Virus record (IMG/VR): IMGVR_UViG_3300028173_000046
Location: 1 to 28,138 of that record
Length of the DNA: 28,138 nt
Direction: 5' to 3' (one strand)
Source: a virus
The translations under genes were made by a program, and so were the position numbers. The notes under the pieces were generated by a model. It made no database searches. It worked only from the letters and a program-made list of their open reading frames with translations, and was not told the DNA's origin. Shown piece after piece: positions 15,019 through 23,840 of this stretch (positions are counted from its first letter, which is position 1; each line of letters begins with the position of its first letter).

Positions 15019-15389
15019 TGGGTCTTAGAGATGCGTTACTTAGCGCAGTAAGTTCAGCAATTACAGCAACAGGTGACATTGCAGAAGACTTAACCTATGT
15101 TATTAAAACGAATGCTAAGTATGATATATACTCAGGCAAGAAAGAAGCCACAGAGACTACTTATGCTTTAAAGGCTATTGTTAGTATTGTGGGTGCTAAT
15201 GCTAAGACTGGTGAAATTGTATCAGGAAGCACTGGTGAATTAAGTGTTATGTTTGCCTCTAAGGGGCTTACGTTTACACCTAAAACCAACGATACTATCA
15301 TTCGTAATTCAGAGCAATACAGCATCAATAAGATTGATACAGACCCTGCTAATGCGTCATACACTTTAACCATAAGGAGAGTCGGATGA
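15018..15389 (+). CDS. Head closure (stopper) protein
   Basis: A 123-residue, beta-rich protein. A short helix at the front (LRDALLSAVSSAI) is followed by strands including AIVSIVGANAKTG, the TPKTNDTIIRN turn and a final SYTLTIRRVG strand. This is the usual shape of small stopper proteins that close the neck channel. Identification rests mainly on position, second after the capsid between adaptor and HK97 gp10-like genes. It overlaps both neighbours by stop/start coupling. Confidence 0.75.
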   Translation: MGLRDALLSAVSSAITATGDIAEDLTYVIKTNAKYDIYSGKKEATETTYALKAIVSIVGANAKTGEIVSGSTGELSVMFASKGLTFTPKTNDTIIRNSEQYSINKIDTDPANASYTLTIRRVG

Positions 15390-15766
15390 GTATTCAATCG
15401 TTTGGCGCTGAGTTAAACGCATTCAGTAAAAAAACTGGTGTTGAGGCAAATATAGCTGTTCGTAAAGTTGCTTTACAGATATTCGATGGCGTTACTGCAA
15501 TGACACCTGTTGACACTGGTCGTGCCAAGGGTAACTGGAACTTGTCTATTAGCCACATGGATACATCTACAGATGATAACGCTTCAAGCACATCACAAGG
15601 TCGTCCTGCGAAAGCGCCAAGCTTGCGTACATACAGTGGCTTGAGAGATATTTACATAACTAATTCATTGCCTTACATCTTTGCATTAGAGCATGGTCAT
15701 AGTGGCAAAGCGCCACATGGCATGTTGTCAGTCACAGTTAATGAAATAAGGTCTAGTCTAATATGA
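15386..15766 (+). CDS. HK97 gp10-like neck/tail-completion protein
   Basis: 126 residues with the signature of this family. An N-terminal helix (EANIAVRKVALQIFDGV) leads into TPVDTGRAKGNWNLS, then ITNSLPYIFALEHGHSGKAPHGML and a C-terminal helix (VTVNEIRSSLI). These proteins occupy the neck or tail-top in siphoviruses. It is ATGA-linked on both sides. Confidence 0.9.
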   Translation: MSIQSFGAELNAFSKKTGVEANIAVRKVALQIFDGVTAMTPVDTGRAKGNWNLSISHMDTSTDDNASSTSQGRPAKAPSLRTYSGLRDIYITNSLPYIFALEHGHSGKAPHGMLSVTVNEIRSSLI

Positions 15767-16143
15767 GTTTTGTTGATGAAAGATTAGCAATTGAAGATAG
15801 ACTTCAAGAGTTTTGGAATTACACTGATATTGCTTGGGCTAATGTTGATTTTGACGTACCTAACAATAACGACTGGATAAAGTTAAACATCTTAAACGGT
15901 AATAGTAATTACAGAGCTATTGATAATAAGAAGCGTCATACTGGTGTTATCTCGGTACAAGTTTTTTCACCTGTGAATACAGGAACTAACAAAGTTAGAG
16001 AGTATAGTGATACAATAGCCAGCATATTTGACAGCAAGACTTTTAGTGGTGTTGTTTGTGGTGTTGCAAGTATTGTAACAATAGGAGCAGATGACAGGTT
16101 TTATCAAGTGAATGTAACAATTCCATATTGGAGAGACGAATGA
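15763..16143 (+). CDS. Tail terminator protein
   Basis: A 126-residue alpha/beta protein in the usual tail-terminator slot before the tail-tube gene. It has an N-terminal helix (VDERLAIEDRLQEFWNY), a VNTGTNKVREYSDTIASIFD helix and edge strands, like lambda gpU-type and DUF4128 proteins. Such proteins cap the finished tail tube and contact the neck. It overlaps both neighbours by ATGA. Confidence 0.8.
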   Translation: MSFVDERLAIEDRLQEFWNYTDIAWANVDFDVPNNNDWIKLNILNGNSNYRAIDNKKRHTGVISVQVFSPVNTGTNKVREYSDTIASIFDSKTFSGVVCGVASIVTIGADDRFYQVNVTIPYWRDE

Positions 16144-16295
16144 AAGCAGTAGTTTTATACTCACCTAACGGTGATAAAGAAGGTGTAACGCCACACCCTT
16201 CAAAGATTGAAGAAATGAAGGCGAAAGGTTGGGCGGAAAAGTCTAAAACAAAAACAAAAACAAAAGTAAAGGAGCAAGAAGATGGCAAATCATAA
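16140..16295 (+). CDS. Small lysine-rich protein before the tail-tube gene
   Basis: A 51-residue ORF starting in an ATGA overlap and ending 14 bases inside the next gene. The first part (VTPHPSKIEEMKAKGW) looks like a short helix-turn typical of small phage proteins found between terminator and tube genes. The second part is a run of alternating Lys-Thr (KTKTKTKVK) encoded by an AAAACA-type repeat. Its role is unknown. The Shine-Dalgarno of the tube gene (AAAGGAG) lies inside it, which supports coupled translation. Confidence 0.65.
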   Translation: MKAVVLYSPNGDKEGVTPHPSKIEEMKAKGWAEKSKTKTKTKVKEQEDGKS

Positions 16296-16674
16296 AGGTA
16301 GCGAAGGAACGGCTAAAATCGGTTCAAACGTAATCGCAGAAGTAAAGGATTGGAGTATCTCAGAGTCAGCAGAGACTATTGACGACACTACACTAGGCGA
16401 CACAGCACGCACTAAGACTGTAGGTTTAACATCAGCAAGTGGTTCTATGACTGCTTTTTGGGATGAGACAGATACAACAGGTCAAGGTGCAATGACTGCA
16501 GGTGCTGAAGTTGCATTAAAGCTATACCCTGAAGGCGCTACAACAGGCGACACATTCGCTTCATTGTCAGCAATCATTACTGAGAAGGGTGTATCAACTA
16601 CACTAGACGGTATGGTTGAGACTTCAATGAGTTTTGAAGCTAATGGTGTTGTTACTTGGGCTGCTGTTGCATAA
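16282..16674 (+). CDS. Major tail tube protein
   Basis: A 130-residue beta-rich protein. It opens NHKGSEGTAKIGSNVIAEV, then has KDWSISESAETIDDTTLGDT, a helix-free middle with GSMTAFWDETDT, and a strand SMSFEANGVVTW near the end. Lambda-like phages have a tube subunit of this kind right before the chaperone pair and tape measure. The short length and wobble-base preference suggest an abundantly made subunit. A TAATG overlap links it to the chaperone gene. Confidence 0.9.
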   Translation: MANHKGSEGTAKIGSNVIAEVKDWSISESAETIDDTTLGDTARTKTVGLTSASGSMTAFWDETDTTGQGAMTAGAEVALKLYPEGATTGDTFASLSAIITEKGVSTTLDGMVETSMSFEANGVVTWAAVA

Positions 16675-17012
16675 TGGGAATTAAGGAAAATGCAACTACT
16701 CACTTTACAGCTAAGTTGTCTGGTGAGTTATTATCTATTGATGTGCCTGAGTGGGATGGGAAGATTTACTACAAAGGTGCTGTAACAGGTAAGCAACAAA
16801 CCCAAATCTTCAAGCTTTATTCACAAGATAAGCAGATTGAAGCAGTCTATATGTCTCTGATTATGAGAGCATTAGATGAAGATGGCAAGCCTATTTGGCG
16901 CACACATGAATTAAATGAAATGATGCGTACTTACGACCCTGAAGTGGTTAGTCGTATTGTCGAAGAGCTTGCTAATGATGAGCCTACGGTAGATGATGTA
17001 AAAAAGTCTTAA
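16674..17012 (+). CDS. Tail assembly chaperone, G-type
   Basis: 112 residues from ATG 16674 (TAATG overlap); an in-frame TTG at 16656 would run back into the tube gene and is not preferred. It holds a beta start (HFTAKLSGELLSIDVPEWDG), a helical middle (QTQIFKLYSQDKQIEAVYMS) and an acidic end. It is the short member of a G/GT pair that coats the tape measure during tail assembly. Near its stop is the slippery A AAA AAG, where some ribosomes shift to make the longer GT protein. Confidence 0.9.
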   Translation: MGIKENATTHFTAKLSGELLSIDVPEWDGKIYYKGAVTGKQQTQIFKLYSQDKQIEAVYMSLIMRALDEDGKPIWRTHELNEMMRTYDPEVVSRIVEELANDEPTVDDVKKS

Positions 17013-17155
17013 AGTCGGATAGCGACTTACTGTTTTATTGTCATTTGGCAGACCATTTGCAAAAGTCTATTAGTGAGGTTATGGACTTTACTACAATCGA
17101 GCTTAAAACTTGGGCTGCGTATTTTGAATTAAAAGGTGAAAAAAATGGCAACTAG
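16674..17155 (+). CDS. Tail assembly chaperone GT fusion by -1 frameshift
   Basis: Shifting -1 at 17000-17006 continues the reading frame to TAG at 17153-17155, for 160 residues. The extra T part begins VLKSDSDLLFYCHLADHLQK and ends with TIELKTWAAYFELKGEKN, the helical 'ELxxWxAYFxL' pattern seen in T-domains of siphovirus chaperones. The fusion protein recruits tube subunits to the tape measure. The T extension has no start codon of its own in a good context and overlaps the tape-measure start by 11 bases. Confidence 0.88.
17000..17028 (+). promoter_or_regulatory. Programmed -1 frameshift signal
   Basis: The heptamer A AAA AAG (17000-17006) is in the correct register for tandem slippage. Five bases later a perfect 6-base-pair stem, AAGTCG (17012-17017) with CGACTT (17023-17028), closes a 5-base loop. 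The zero-frame stop TAA (17010-17012) lies between them. Slippery site plus downstream stem is the classic arrangement for G/GT expression. Confidence 0.9.
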
Positions 17156-19331
17156 TTTAGCTACTCTTGGAATAAAGATTAATGCCACACAAGCATTAAT
17201 AGGATTAAAGAAACTTGACCACAAACTAAAAAGTGTTGGTCTATCAAGTTCTCAAGTAGGTGCGAAGCTTACACAGTTTGGTAAAGTCGCGGGTGCTGCT
17301 TTAGGTGGTCTTGCAATTATGTCTATTAAGACAGCGGCAGGCTTTGAAGAGTCAATGAATAAAGTGTCTGCTATCGGTGGGCATACAGGTGATGTTTTAT
17401 TAGCTCTAGAGAATCAAGCTCGTGACTTAGGTAAGTCAACTGTCTTCTCAGCATCAGAAGCTGCGGATGGAATGACATTCCTAGCTATGGCAGGCTTTGA
17501 CGCTCAACAGACAATGGCATCAATGCCAGGAATATTAAACCTAGCATCAGCATCGTCAACCGACTTAGCAACTTCAGCAGATATTGCTTCAAACATTCTT
17601 TCAGGTCTTGGATTAAAAGCAAACAAAACAGGTAAGTTAGTAGATGTTATGGCTAAAGCCACAGCAAGTGCTAATATGAATGTGATAGAGCTTGGCGAGG
17701 CTATGAAGATGGCTTCACCTATGGCAGAGGCAGCAGGACTGTCAATGGAAGGCATGACTGCCGTTATCGGTAAGATGGCTGACGCAGGTATCAAAGGCTC
17801 TCTAGCAGGTACATCACTAAGAGCAGGAATATCAAAACTACTTAAACCAACCTCAGAAATGACAGAGATGTTAGATATGCTGGGTGTGAGTATTAATAAC
17901 TCTGACGGCTCAATGCGTAACTTCATTGACATCCTACAAGACTTAGAGAATGCAGGTGCTGGTGCTACTGAAATGGTTACTCTATTCGGTATGCGTGCTG
18001 GACCATCTCTTATGGCTGCAATGTCAGAAGGTGTTGGTGGCATCAAAGGGTTGAGGGCAGAGCTTCAAAATGCAGGTGGTACAGCTAAGAAGATGGCTGA
18101 TACTCAGCTTCAAGGCTTAAACGGAGCGTTAAAAAAACTGAAGTCAGCTTGGGAGGAGCTTCAGATTAAATTCGCCAAGACTGGTGTACTTTCAGCCCTA
18201 ACAAAAAAAGTTGAAGAGTTGACAGATGCCCTTGGAAAACCTGAAACTATCGAACAGATTAAAGCGTTTGGACGTGGTGTACTAAGTGTAGGTAGCGCAA
18301 TAAAAGAAACATTCGTTGCTTTCATGAATATACCTGCTTGGATTAGAGAGATTGGTATTGTGATGGCATTCCTAGGAGGTAAGAAAGCTAAGTTAGTTCT
18401 TGCAGGTATTACAGCCTTGTCATGGGGTATTGGTAAAATCGGTGACGCTATCGCAGGTGTAGGTGATGAAGCTGAAGCAGCCATGCCTAAGTTAGATAAG
18501 TTTAGCGCTTTCAAAAGATTCCCGTCAATAAAACCATTCACCGATAAAAGGGTTGTAAACGCAGAAGATACAACGCCAAAAAACACTGGCGGTCTAGGAA
18601 AAGATATTGCAGCAGAGATTCTAGCCACAAGCAAGATTGCCCAATCGATAGATGACTACAAAGAATCTATTGCAGGTCTTGGTATAGAAATGACTGAACA
18701 AGAAAGAGTTGGTCAAGAGTTTGAAAAACAAAAGAAAAGTATTACAACCGCTATGATTTCAGCAGGAAAGACAGAAGCATTCCAAACCACTCAAATAGCT
18801 ACCATGACAACAGCTTATGAAGATGCGATTAATCGTATGGAGGAGCTTGATATTGCTAACAAAGTTAAAGCATTAACAGACTCCATGGCAGGTTCTATAA
18901 CTAGTATGATTATGAATATCGGACAAGGCACTAACTCACTTAAAGATTCAGTTAAAGACATGGCAAGAATTGTTCTTGCAGAATTTATTAAGATTAAAGT
19001 TGCACAGCCTATGGCTCAAGCTATGGCAGGAGCATTCAACTTCTCAAGTTTCTTTAGAGCTGATGGTGGTACTGTAACTGGAAACAAGCCTTATATTGTA
19101 GGTGAGCAAGGCGCTGAAGTATTCGTTCCTAATAAGACAGGTACAATCGTACCAAATGATGAACTAGGTGGAGGTGGTACTGGTGGTGAGAGTAACGTAA
19201 ACGTAAGTTTCAATATCACAGCTAACGACACAACAGGATTTGATGATTTATTAGACTCACGTAGAGGAATGATTGTGGGTATTATTAATCAGGCAATGAA
19301 CGATAGAGGAATGACAGGAGTGACTTCATAA
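17145..19331 (+). CDS. Tape measure protein
   Basis: 728 residues from ATG 17145; AAAAGG at 17131-17136 is well spaced, and an in-frame GTG at 17136 lies within it. The N-terminal part is a helical tail-tape domain of the TP901 type (SASEAADGMTFLAMAGFD, then AMKMASPMAEAAGLSMEGM, down to about residue 300). A hydrophobic segment (about 400-435, near VMAFLGGKKAKLVLAGI) may act in membrane passage. The C-terminus has FFRADGGTVTGNKPY and VGEQGAEVFVPNKTG, the classic end of lambda-like tape measures. Length sets tail length and suggests a fairly short siphovirus tail. Confidence 0.95.
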   Translation: MATSLATLGIKINATQALIGLKKLDHKLKSVGLSSSQVGAKLTQFGKVAGAALGGLAIMSIKTAAGFEESMNKVSAIGGHTGDVLLALENQARDLGKSTVFSASEAADGMTFLAMAGFDAQQTMASMPGILNLASASSTDLATSADIASNILSGLGLKANKTGKLVDVMAKATASANMNVIELGEAMKMASPMAEAAGLSMEGMTAVIGKMADAGIKGSLAGTSLRAGISKLLKPTSEMTEMLDMLGVSINNSDGSMRNFIDILQDLENAGAGATEMVTLFGMRAGPSLMAAMSEGVGGIKGLRAELQNAGGTAKKMADTQLQGLNGALKKLKSAWEELQIKFAKTGVLSALTKKVEELTDALGKPETIEQIKAFGRGVLSVGSAIKETFVAFMNIPAWIREIGIVMAFLGGKKAKLVLAGITALSWGIGKIGDAIAGVGDEAEAAMPKLDKFSAFKRFPSIKPFTDKRVVNAEDTTPKNTGGLGKDIAAEILATSKIAQSIDDYKESIAGLGIEMTEQERVGQEFEKQKKSITTAMISAGKTEAFQTTQIATMTTAYEDAINRMEELDIANKVKALTDSMAGSITSMIMNIGQGTNSLKDSVKDMARIVLAEFIKIKVAQPMAQAMAGAFNFSSFFRADGGTVTGNKPYIVGEQGAEVFVPNKTGTIVPNDELGGGGTGGESNVNVSFNITANDTTGFDDLLDSRRGMIVGIINQAMNDRGMTGVTS

Positions 19332-19909
19332 TGGCATATCCAACTACACCCGTATTTCAGTCGGTGAACCTAAAGTCTAATGATAAGACTCTAACATCAC
19401 AAACTGTAAACGGTAGAACACAATCAAGAAAACTAGCAAGTCAGTATTGGGAATTCTCAGCTAAATACCCACCTATGACCCAAGCAGACTTTATGCCTGT
19501 ATATGCTTATGTAATGAAGCAACAAGGTCAGTCAGAAACATTCACAGTGAGAATCCCTGTATTAGAAGACGCTAGAGGCACAGCATCAGGTACGTTTAAA
19601 GTAAATGGCGCTAAGTCAGCAGGTCAAACTACAATTGTGGTTGATGGAATTACAGGAACTATCGTAGAAGGTGACTTAATCAAATTTAGCCATGATAAGG
19701 TCTATATGGTCGTTGGTCATACCGAAACATCAAGTAACACGACATCTATCGATATACAGCCACCTCTGCGCTCTAATGTAGCAGATAACGAAACAATTAC
19801 CTACGATAACGTAGAGATGAAAGTCAGACTAAGAAACGACATACAATCTTTCGGTCTTGGTAATAACGGATTAATTAGTTACGAAGTAGATTTCATTGAG
19901 GCTCTATGA
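19331..19909 (+). CDS. Distal tail protein (lambda gpM position)
   Basis: 192 residues, beta-rich, directly after the tape measure with a TAATG overlap. The segment SQTVNGRTQSRKLASQYWEF, then KYPPMTQADFMPVYAYVMKQ, is typical of distal tail proteins in proteobacterial siphophages. Later strands carry VNGAKSAGQTTIVVDGITG. It probably joins the tube end to the tail tip. It is ATGA-coupled to the next gene. Confidence 0.8.
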   Translation: MAYPTTPVFQSVNLKSNDKTLTSQTVNGRTQSRKLASQYWEFSAKYPPMTQADFMPVYAYVMKQQGQSETFTVRIPVLEDARGTASGTFKVNGAKSAGQTTIVVDGITGTIVEGDLIKFSHDKVYMVVGHTETSSNTTSIDIQPPLRSNVADNETITYDNVEMKVRLRNDIQSFGLGNNGLISYEVDFIEAL

Positions 19910-20460
19910 GTAGAAGCATACCCTCGTCATTACTGACAGTATTAGATGACGATTCAATCAATATGTGTCATTTGTTGGAGATACACTTATCATCAACATC
20001 TTATCTAACTGACGCAGGACAAGATATTAGTTACAACAGTAATTCTTATGTAGCCAGTAGCCACTTCCTTAATGTTCAAACAGTTAAGGAATCGTCAGAA
20101 TTACGAGTTGGTTCAACTAAGTTAGTTTTATCAGGCGTAGAACAATCATTTATATCTTCATTTTTATCATCAGGTTATGTCTCAAGACAAGTTAGAGTAT
20201 TAAGGGTATTCTTAGATGGGAATAACGCTATTATTGGTAGCCCTGTACTAATTTATGATGGTCGCATTAACGGATACAATGTTAAAGACACGCAAGATAC
20301 TTCAGTTGTTGAATTAGATATAGCATCACATTGGTCTGATTTTGAAAAGCGTTCAGGTAGAAAAACCAATAGCAATTCACAGTCGTTATTCTTCACAGGG
20401 GATTTGGGCTTCGACTTCTCGGCAAATATAGTTAAAGACCTGAAGTGGGGTAAATCCTAA
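19906..20460 (+). CDS. Minor tail protein, DUF2163/gpL-like
   Basis: A 184-residue protein. An N-terminal part has HLLEIHLSSTSYLTDAGQDI, a pattern of DUF2163-like minor tail proteins. A beta section follows with VGSTKLVLSGVEQSF, then VRVLRVFLDGNN. It ends GFDFSANIVKDLKWGK, a common closing motif of minor tail proteins of the lambda gpL group. It likely sits between the distal tail ring and the J-like tip. ATGA and TAATG overlaps link it to its neighbours. Confidence 0.75.
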   Translation: MSRSIPSSLLTVLDDDSINMCHLLEIHLSSTSYLTDAGQDISYNSNSYVASSHFLNVQTVKESSELRVGSTKLVLSGVEQSFISSFLSSGYVSRQVRVLRVFLDGNNAIIGSPVLIYDGRINGYNVKDTQDTSVVELDIASHWSDFEKRSGRKTNSNSQSLFFTGDLGFDFSANIVKDLKWGKS

Positions 20461-22487
20461 TGTTTGAATGGCTTGTAAGTTTTGTAGTGTCTGCTGTTAT
20501 ATCGTGGGCGTTGTCTCCTGACCCTGAAGATGTAGAAGAGCAACAAGACGGTGTTTTATTAAACAAACAGAGCAACATTGCTCAAATACCTGTCATTTAT
20601 GGCAATCGTAAGGTCGGTGGAACTAGAGTATTTGTTGAGACTAGTGGTGCAGATAATGAATATCTTTATATTGCTTTAGTCTTATGTGAAGGTGAAATTC
20701 AAAGTATAGGTAACGTATGGATTAATGACGTTCTATCAACAGATAGTAAGTTTAGTGGTTTAGTTACTATTAACAAACACTTAGGTACTGATAGTCAGAC
20801 AGCAGATACAACCCTTACAAGTGCGCCTAGTTGGACTACAAGCCACAGACTTAGAGGTGTTGCTTACTTAGGTATTAGATTGAAATGGGATAGAGAGGTG
20901 TTCGGCTCAATCCCCACTATTCAGGCAGATGTACTTGGTAAGAAGGTGTATGACCCTAGAAATAGTAGTACAGCGTATTCACAGAATCCTGCTTTATGTT
21001 TGTTAGATTATATGACTAATTCTCGTTATGGTAAAGGACTATCGAGTTCAGTATTTGAATCAGATTATGCGTCATGGAAAACCTCAGCAGATATATGTGA
21101 CATCAATGTAACGCCTTATAGTGGTGGTTCTACAATAGATACATTTTCTTGTAATGTAGTAATTAATACAGACAAAACCCTTATGGAGAATATAAAGGTG
21201 TTTATGTCTGGTATGCGAGGAATTGTTCCTTATACACAAGGTGTTTATAAGTTGATTATTGAGGCTTCAGGAACAGCAACATTTGCCTTTACTGAAAACC
21301 ATATTATTGAAGGCATTAGTTTTGAAGGTGAAAAGAGAAGCAATAGATACAATAGAGTAATTGCTACATTTACTAACCCTGATAAGAATTGGCAAGAAGA
21401 TACTGTTGAGTATCCTGATGCAGGTAGTAGTGAGTACACAACTATGTTATCTGAGGATGGTGGCTTTGAATTAGAGTCAAGAGTAGCACTCCCAACTATT
21501 ACAAATGTATATCAAGCTAAATACATGGCTCAATCAATCTTAAAGAAATCAAGAGATGGAATAAGGTGTTCTTTTTTATCTACAGCAGAGGCTTTACAAG
21601 TAGCTATAGGTGATATCGTTAGTGTTACTCATAGCACCCCTGCTTGGAACGCTAAACCCTTTAGAGTGATGGAGTTGTCTTTAAAAGACGATGGAAATGT
21701 TATTGTAGTGTTGTCAGAACATCAAAATACTTTCTATGCGTGGTCATCAACAACTGAAGTACCGAGTTATCCTGATACTAACTTACCTAACCCTTATAGT
21801 GCTTCAGCACCAACAGGTCTATCTATATCAAGTGGTGAGAATTACCAAGTAACAAACAATGACGGTTCAACAAGCCCTAGAATCTATGTGACTTGGACGG
21901 CATCTAATGATAGCTTTGTTGATTACTATGTTATTCAGGCAAGGGTAGCAGGTGGAACACCTACTGAGAACGCTTGGGATATAGAACACACAACAGACAG
22001 CTCACCTTTATACATATCAGGTGTCGCATCGGGTACAACTATTGATGTAAGAATCAAGGCTGTAAATGCTATGGGTGTTTCATCTTCATGGGTTCAAGTA
22101 GACAACCATGCTATTGCTTCACTAGTTGGCGGTGGTGCAGGTGGTGTAACTACATTCTCTCAAACATCAGCACCTACAGCAGACTTAGAAGTTGGTGATT
22201 TATGGTTTGATACAGATGACAGTAATAAGATGTATCGTTATGAAGGTTCACCTACTCCTGCTTGGATTGCTAAAACTGGAACAATGGCAGGGATTGATGT
22301 ACCTACTACACTATCAACAATAACACCATCAGCAGGAACGCTAACTTCAGGAACACTACAAGTGGGGTCAGGCGGTATTAATATTATTGGTGGTACGGTA
22401 GGTGGCTCTAGGCTAGAGATAGATAACGAAACATTGAGCGTGTATGACGGCTCAACCCTGCGCTTAAAAATAGGGAAACTATCATGA
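20460..22487 (+). CDS. Tail tip attachment protein (lambda gpJ-like)
   Basis: 675 residues. It begins with a hydrophobic stretch (LVSFVVSAVISWALS) and the conserved IPVIYGNRKVGGTRVFVET, then GVAYLGIRLKWDREVFG and NPALCLLDYMTNSRYGKG, all typical of the central hub of lambda-like tips. A fibronectin type III-like domain lies at about 450-550 (GLSISSGENYQV to VDVRIKAVN-like strands). The last 130 residues are a short extension with SAPTADLEVGDLWFDTDD. It is smaller than lambda J, and no gpK/gpI-type genes lie before it, so the tip is compact. Confidence 0.9.
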   Translation: MFEWLVSFVVSAVISWALSPDPEDVEEQQDGVLLNKQSNIAQIPVIYGNRKVGGTRVFVETSGADNEYLYIALVLCEGEIQSIGNVWINDVLSTDSKFSGLVTINKHLGTDSQTADTTLTSAPSWTTSHRLRGVAYLGIRLKWDREVFGSIPTIQADVLGKKVYDPRNSSTAYSQNPALCLLDYMTNSRYGKGLSSSVFESDYASWKTSADICDINVTPYSGGSTIDTFSCNVVINTDKTLMENIKVFMSGMRGIVPYTQGVYKLIIEASGTATFAFTENHIIEGISFEGEKRSNRYNRVIATFTNPDKNWQEDTVEYPDAGSSEYTTMLSEDGGFELESRVALPTITNVYQAKYMAQSILKKSRDGIRCSFLSTAEALQVAIGDIVSVTHSTPAWNAKPFRVMELSLKDDGNVIVVLSEHQNTFYAWSSTTEVPSYPDTNLPNPYSASAPTGLSISSGENYQVTNNDGSTSPRIYVTWTASNDSFVDYYVIQARVAGGTPTENAWDIEHTTDSSPLYISGVASGTTIDVRIKAVNAMGVSSSWVQVDNHAIASLVGGGAGGVTTFSQTSAPTADLEVGDLWFDTDDSNKMYRYEGSPTPAWIAKTGTMAGIDVPTTLSTITPSAGTLTSGTLQVGSGGINIIGGTVGGSRLEIDNETLSVYDGSTLRLKIGKLS

Positions 22488-22843
22488 GTTATGGTTTCCA
22501 AATATACGGTGATGATGGCTCGTTACAGTTTGACCACAGTAGCGTAGCACTAATGTTGCATGACTCTTTTGAAGTGACAGGAACGTCAGCATATAGCAAG
22601 TCTTATACATGGGCTAATGATGTAAATTCAGCCTTTTTAGTTATTGAGACTTCCTTAGATAATACGCCTGATTTTATGTTTAATGTATTTCCTAACTACG
22701 GAGCAACAGTAACAAAGAATACAACGACTAGAACAGTCACAATAACAGGAACGCCTTCATATACAAATGTAGGTAAATCAGTAGGCTCATGGAGTACCTA
22801 CGTTAGTAATTGTAAGATGAAATTTTTGGTGTATGTAGAATGA
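22484..22843 (+). CDS. Tail accessory protein, MSYG family, short copy
   Basis: A 119-residue beta-rich protein that begins MSYGFQIYGDDGSLQFDHSS. The following gene starts with a similar MSYG...DDG block, and a third related block lies inside that protein. It sits directly after the tail tip with an ATGA overlap on each side. It is probably a small tip or fibre-associated decoration protein; I do not recognise a named family. Confidence 0.7.
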   Translation: MSYGFQIYGDDGSLQFDHSSVALMLHDSFEVTGTSAYSKSYTWANDVNSAFLVIETSLDNTPDFMFNVFPNYGATVTKNTTTRTVTITGTPSYTNVGKSVGSWSTYVSNCKMKFLVYVE

Positions 22844-23724
22844 GTTACGGAATGGAATTTATCAATGATGATGGTATCCGAGTCATTGGTAAGGAAGAAG
22901 ATAACCTAAGGTTTATTAGCAAGGTAACTAGCTATACGACCTCTGTTTATAACTATATGTACTATTTAACATTTACCGTGACCTCTACAGAGTTTCCAAT
23001 TGTTTACTTATATATTCCTTATGATGATGTAGGTACTTGTTCAGATACAGCATATACAGACCATACCACTTGCCTTTTAGGTGGTGGTAGTTGGACTTGG
23101 ACTAATAATAATGAGAAAAATTTTGGTGCGGTTCATAATATTTATAACACATCAGGTAACACATGGAAGGTAACTGTTATCGGTGGGATGGGTGGTTATG
23201 CTAAAGACGCTTGTCTTTATGTTTTTAATACAGTAGGCTCTACCGCTTCGTCAGATACTTATGGTTTTAGAACTTATAAAGCAGACGGAACGACTTTGGC
23301 TTTTGATAGTGGATTTACACCTTTACAAGCAAGATGGGGCGCTGAGTTTACAAGTTTGTCATTCGGAACATACGGTATGACAGGGAAGTCATTTACCACA
23401 GGTGATTGGTCAACGAGAAGTGTGAGCAAACCTGCTTTTAATTGTAGTATTAACAATATGGCTTATACGAGATGGTGTGCAGGGTTTTGTTTTGATGGTG
23501 ATATGTATTGGTATATGTTGTATTACAGGATGTATATGTCAGTCACTTCAGATGGTGTAGCTATTTGGTCAATTTCACCTTCAGGTAGGGGCTACCCAAA
23601 TCTTGATTATGTTACGACAAATAATTCTTGTGATTGCTCAGTATCGCCCTTTGCAGGTACGGCTGGTGCTTGGTATGCCTACACTAAAACATTACCTTTT
23701 ATTGATGGAGCAGATTATGACTAG
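22840..23724 (+). CDS. Tail accessory protein, MSYG family, long copy
   Basis: 294 residues, beginning MSYGMEFINDDGIRVIG. A second block, YGFRTYKADGTTLAFDSGF (about 147-165), resembles the start of the preceding protein, so this looks like two fused modules. It holds several cysteines, including CSDTAYTDHTTCLLGGGSW, a short two-cysteine loop also seen in other environmental phage virion proteins, and NSCDCS near the end. Aromatic residues are frequent (MYWYMLYYRMYMS). It is likely exposed at the tail tip. Function is unknown. Confidence 0.7.
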   Translation: MSYGMEFINDDGIRVIGKEEDNLRFISKVTSYTTSVYNYMYYLTFTVTSTEFPIVYLYIPYDDVGTCSDTAYTDHTTCLLGGGSWTWTNNNEKNFGAVHNIYNTSGNTWKVTVIGGMGGYAKDACLYVFNTVGSTASSDTYGFRTYKADGTTLAFDSGFTPLQARWGAEFTSLSFGTYGMTGKSFTTGDWSTRSVSKPAFNCSINNMAYTRWCAGFCFDGDMYWYMLYYRMYMSVTSDGVAIWSISPSGRGYPNLDYVTTNNSCDCSVSPFAGTAGAWYAYTKTLPFIDGADYD

Positions 23725-23839
23725 ATTGTTAGAGGATAGCGTAGAATTAGAACAAGAATTTGAAGGGTTTATAGATTTTGAACCTGTAGAACCTACAGAA
23801 GAAGATATACAAAAAGCAAAAGAAGAATCAGGAGAATAA
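23717..23839 (+). CDS. 40-residue acidic protein
   Basis: The frame is open from 23603, but ATG 23717 is chosen because GGAG (23707-23710) is 6 bases away and upstream codons lie inside the preceding gene. The 40-residue product is highly acidic (ELEQEFEGFIDFEPVEPTEE) and ends in a charged helix. It overlaps the previous gene by 8 bases. It may be a small linker or chaperone-like protein for the fibre region. I do not recognise it. Confidence 0.6.
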   Translation: MTRLLEDSVELEQEFEGFIDFEPVEPTEEDIQKAKEESGE

Positions 23840-23840
23840 T

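Noticed and set aside
17504-18046. A 180-codon open frame on the minus strand inside the tape measure gene
   Set aside because: It is opposite a well-supported gene, is rich in Ala, Ile and Ser in the way antisense frames of helical proteins are, and shows no family features or ribosome binding site. The similar 157-codon minus-strand frame at 18161-18634 was dropped for the same reason.
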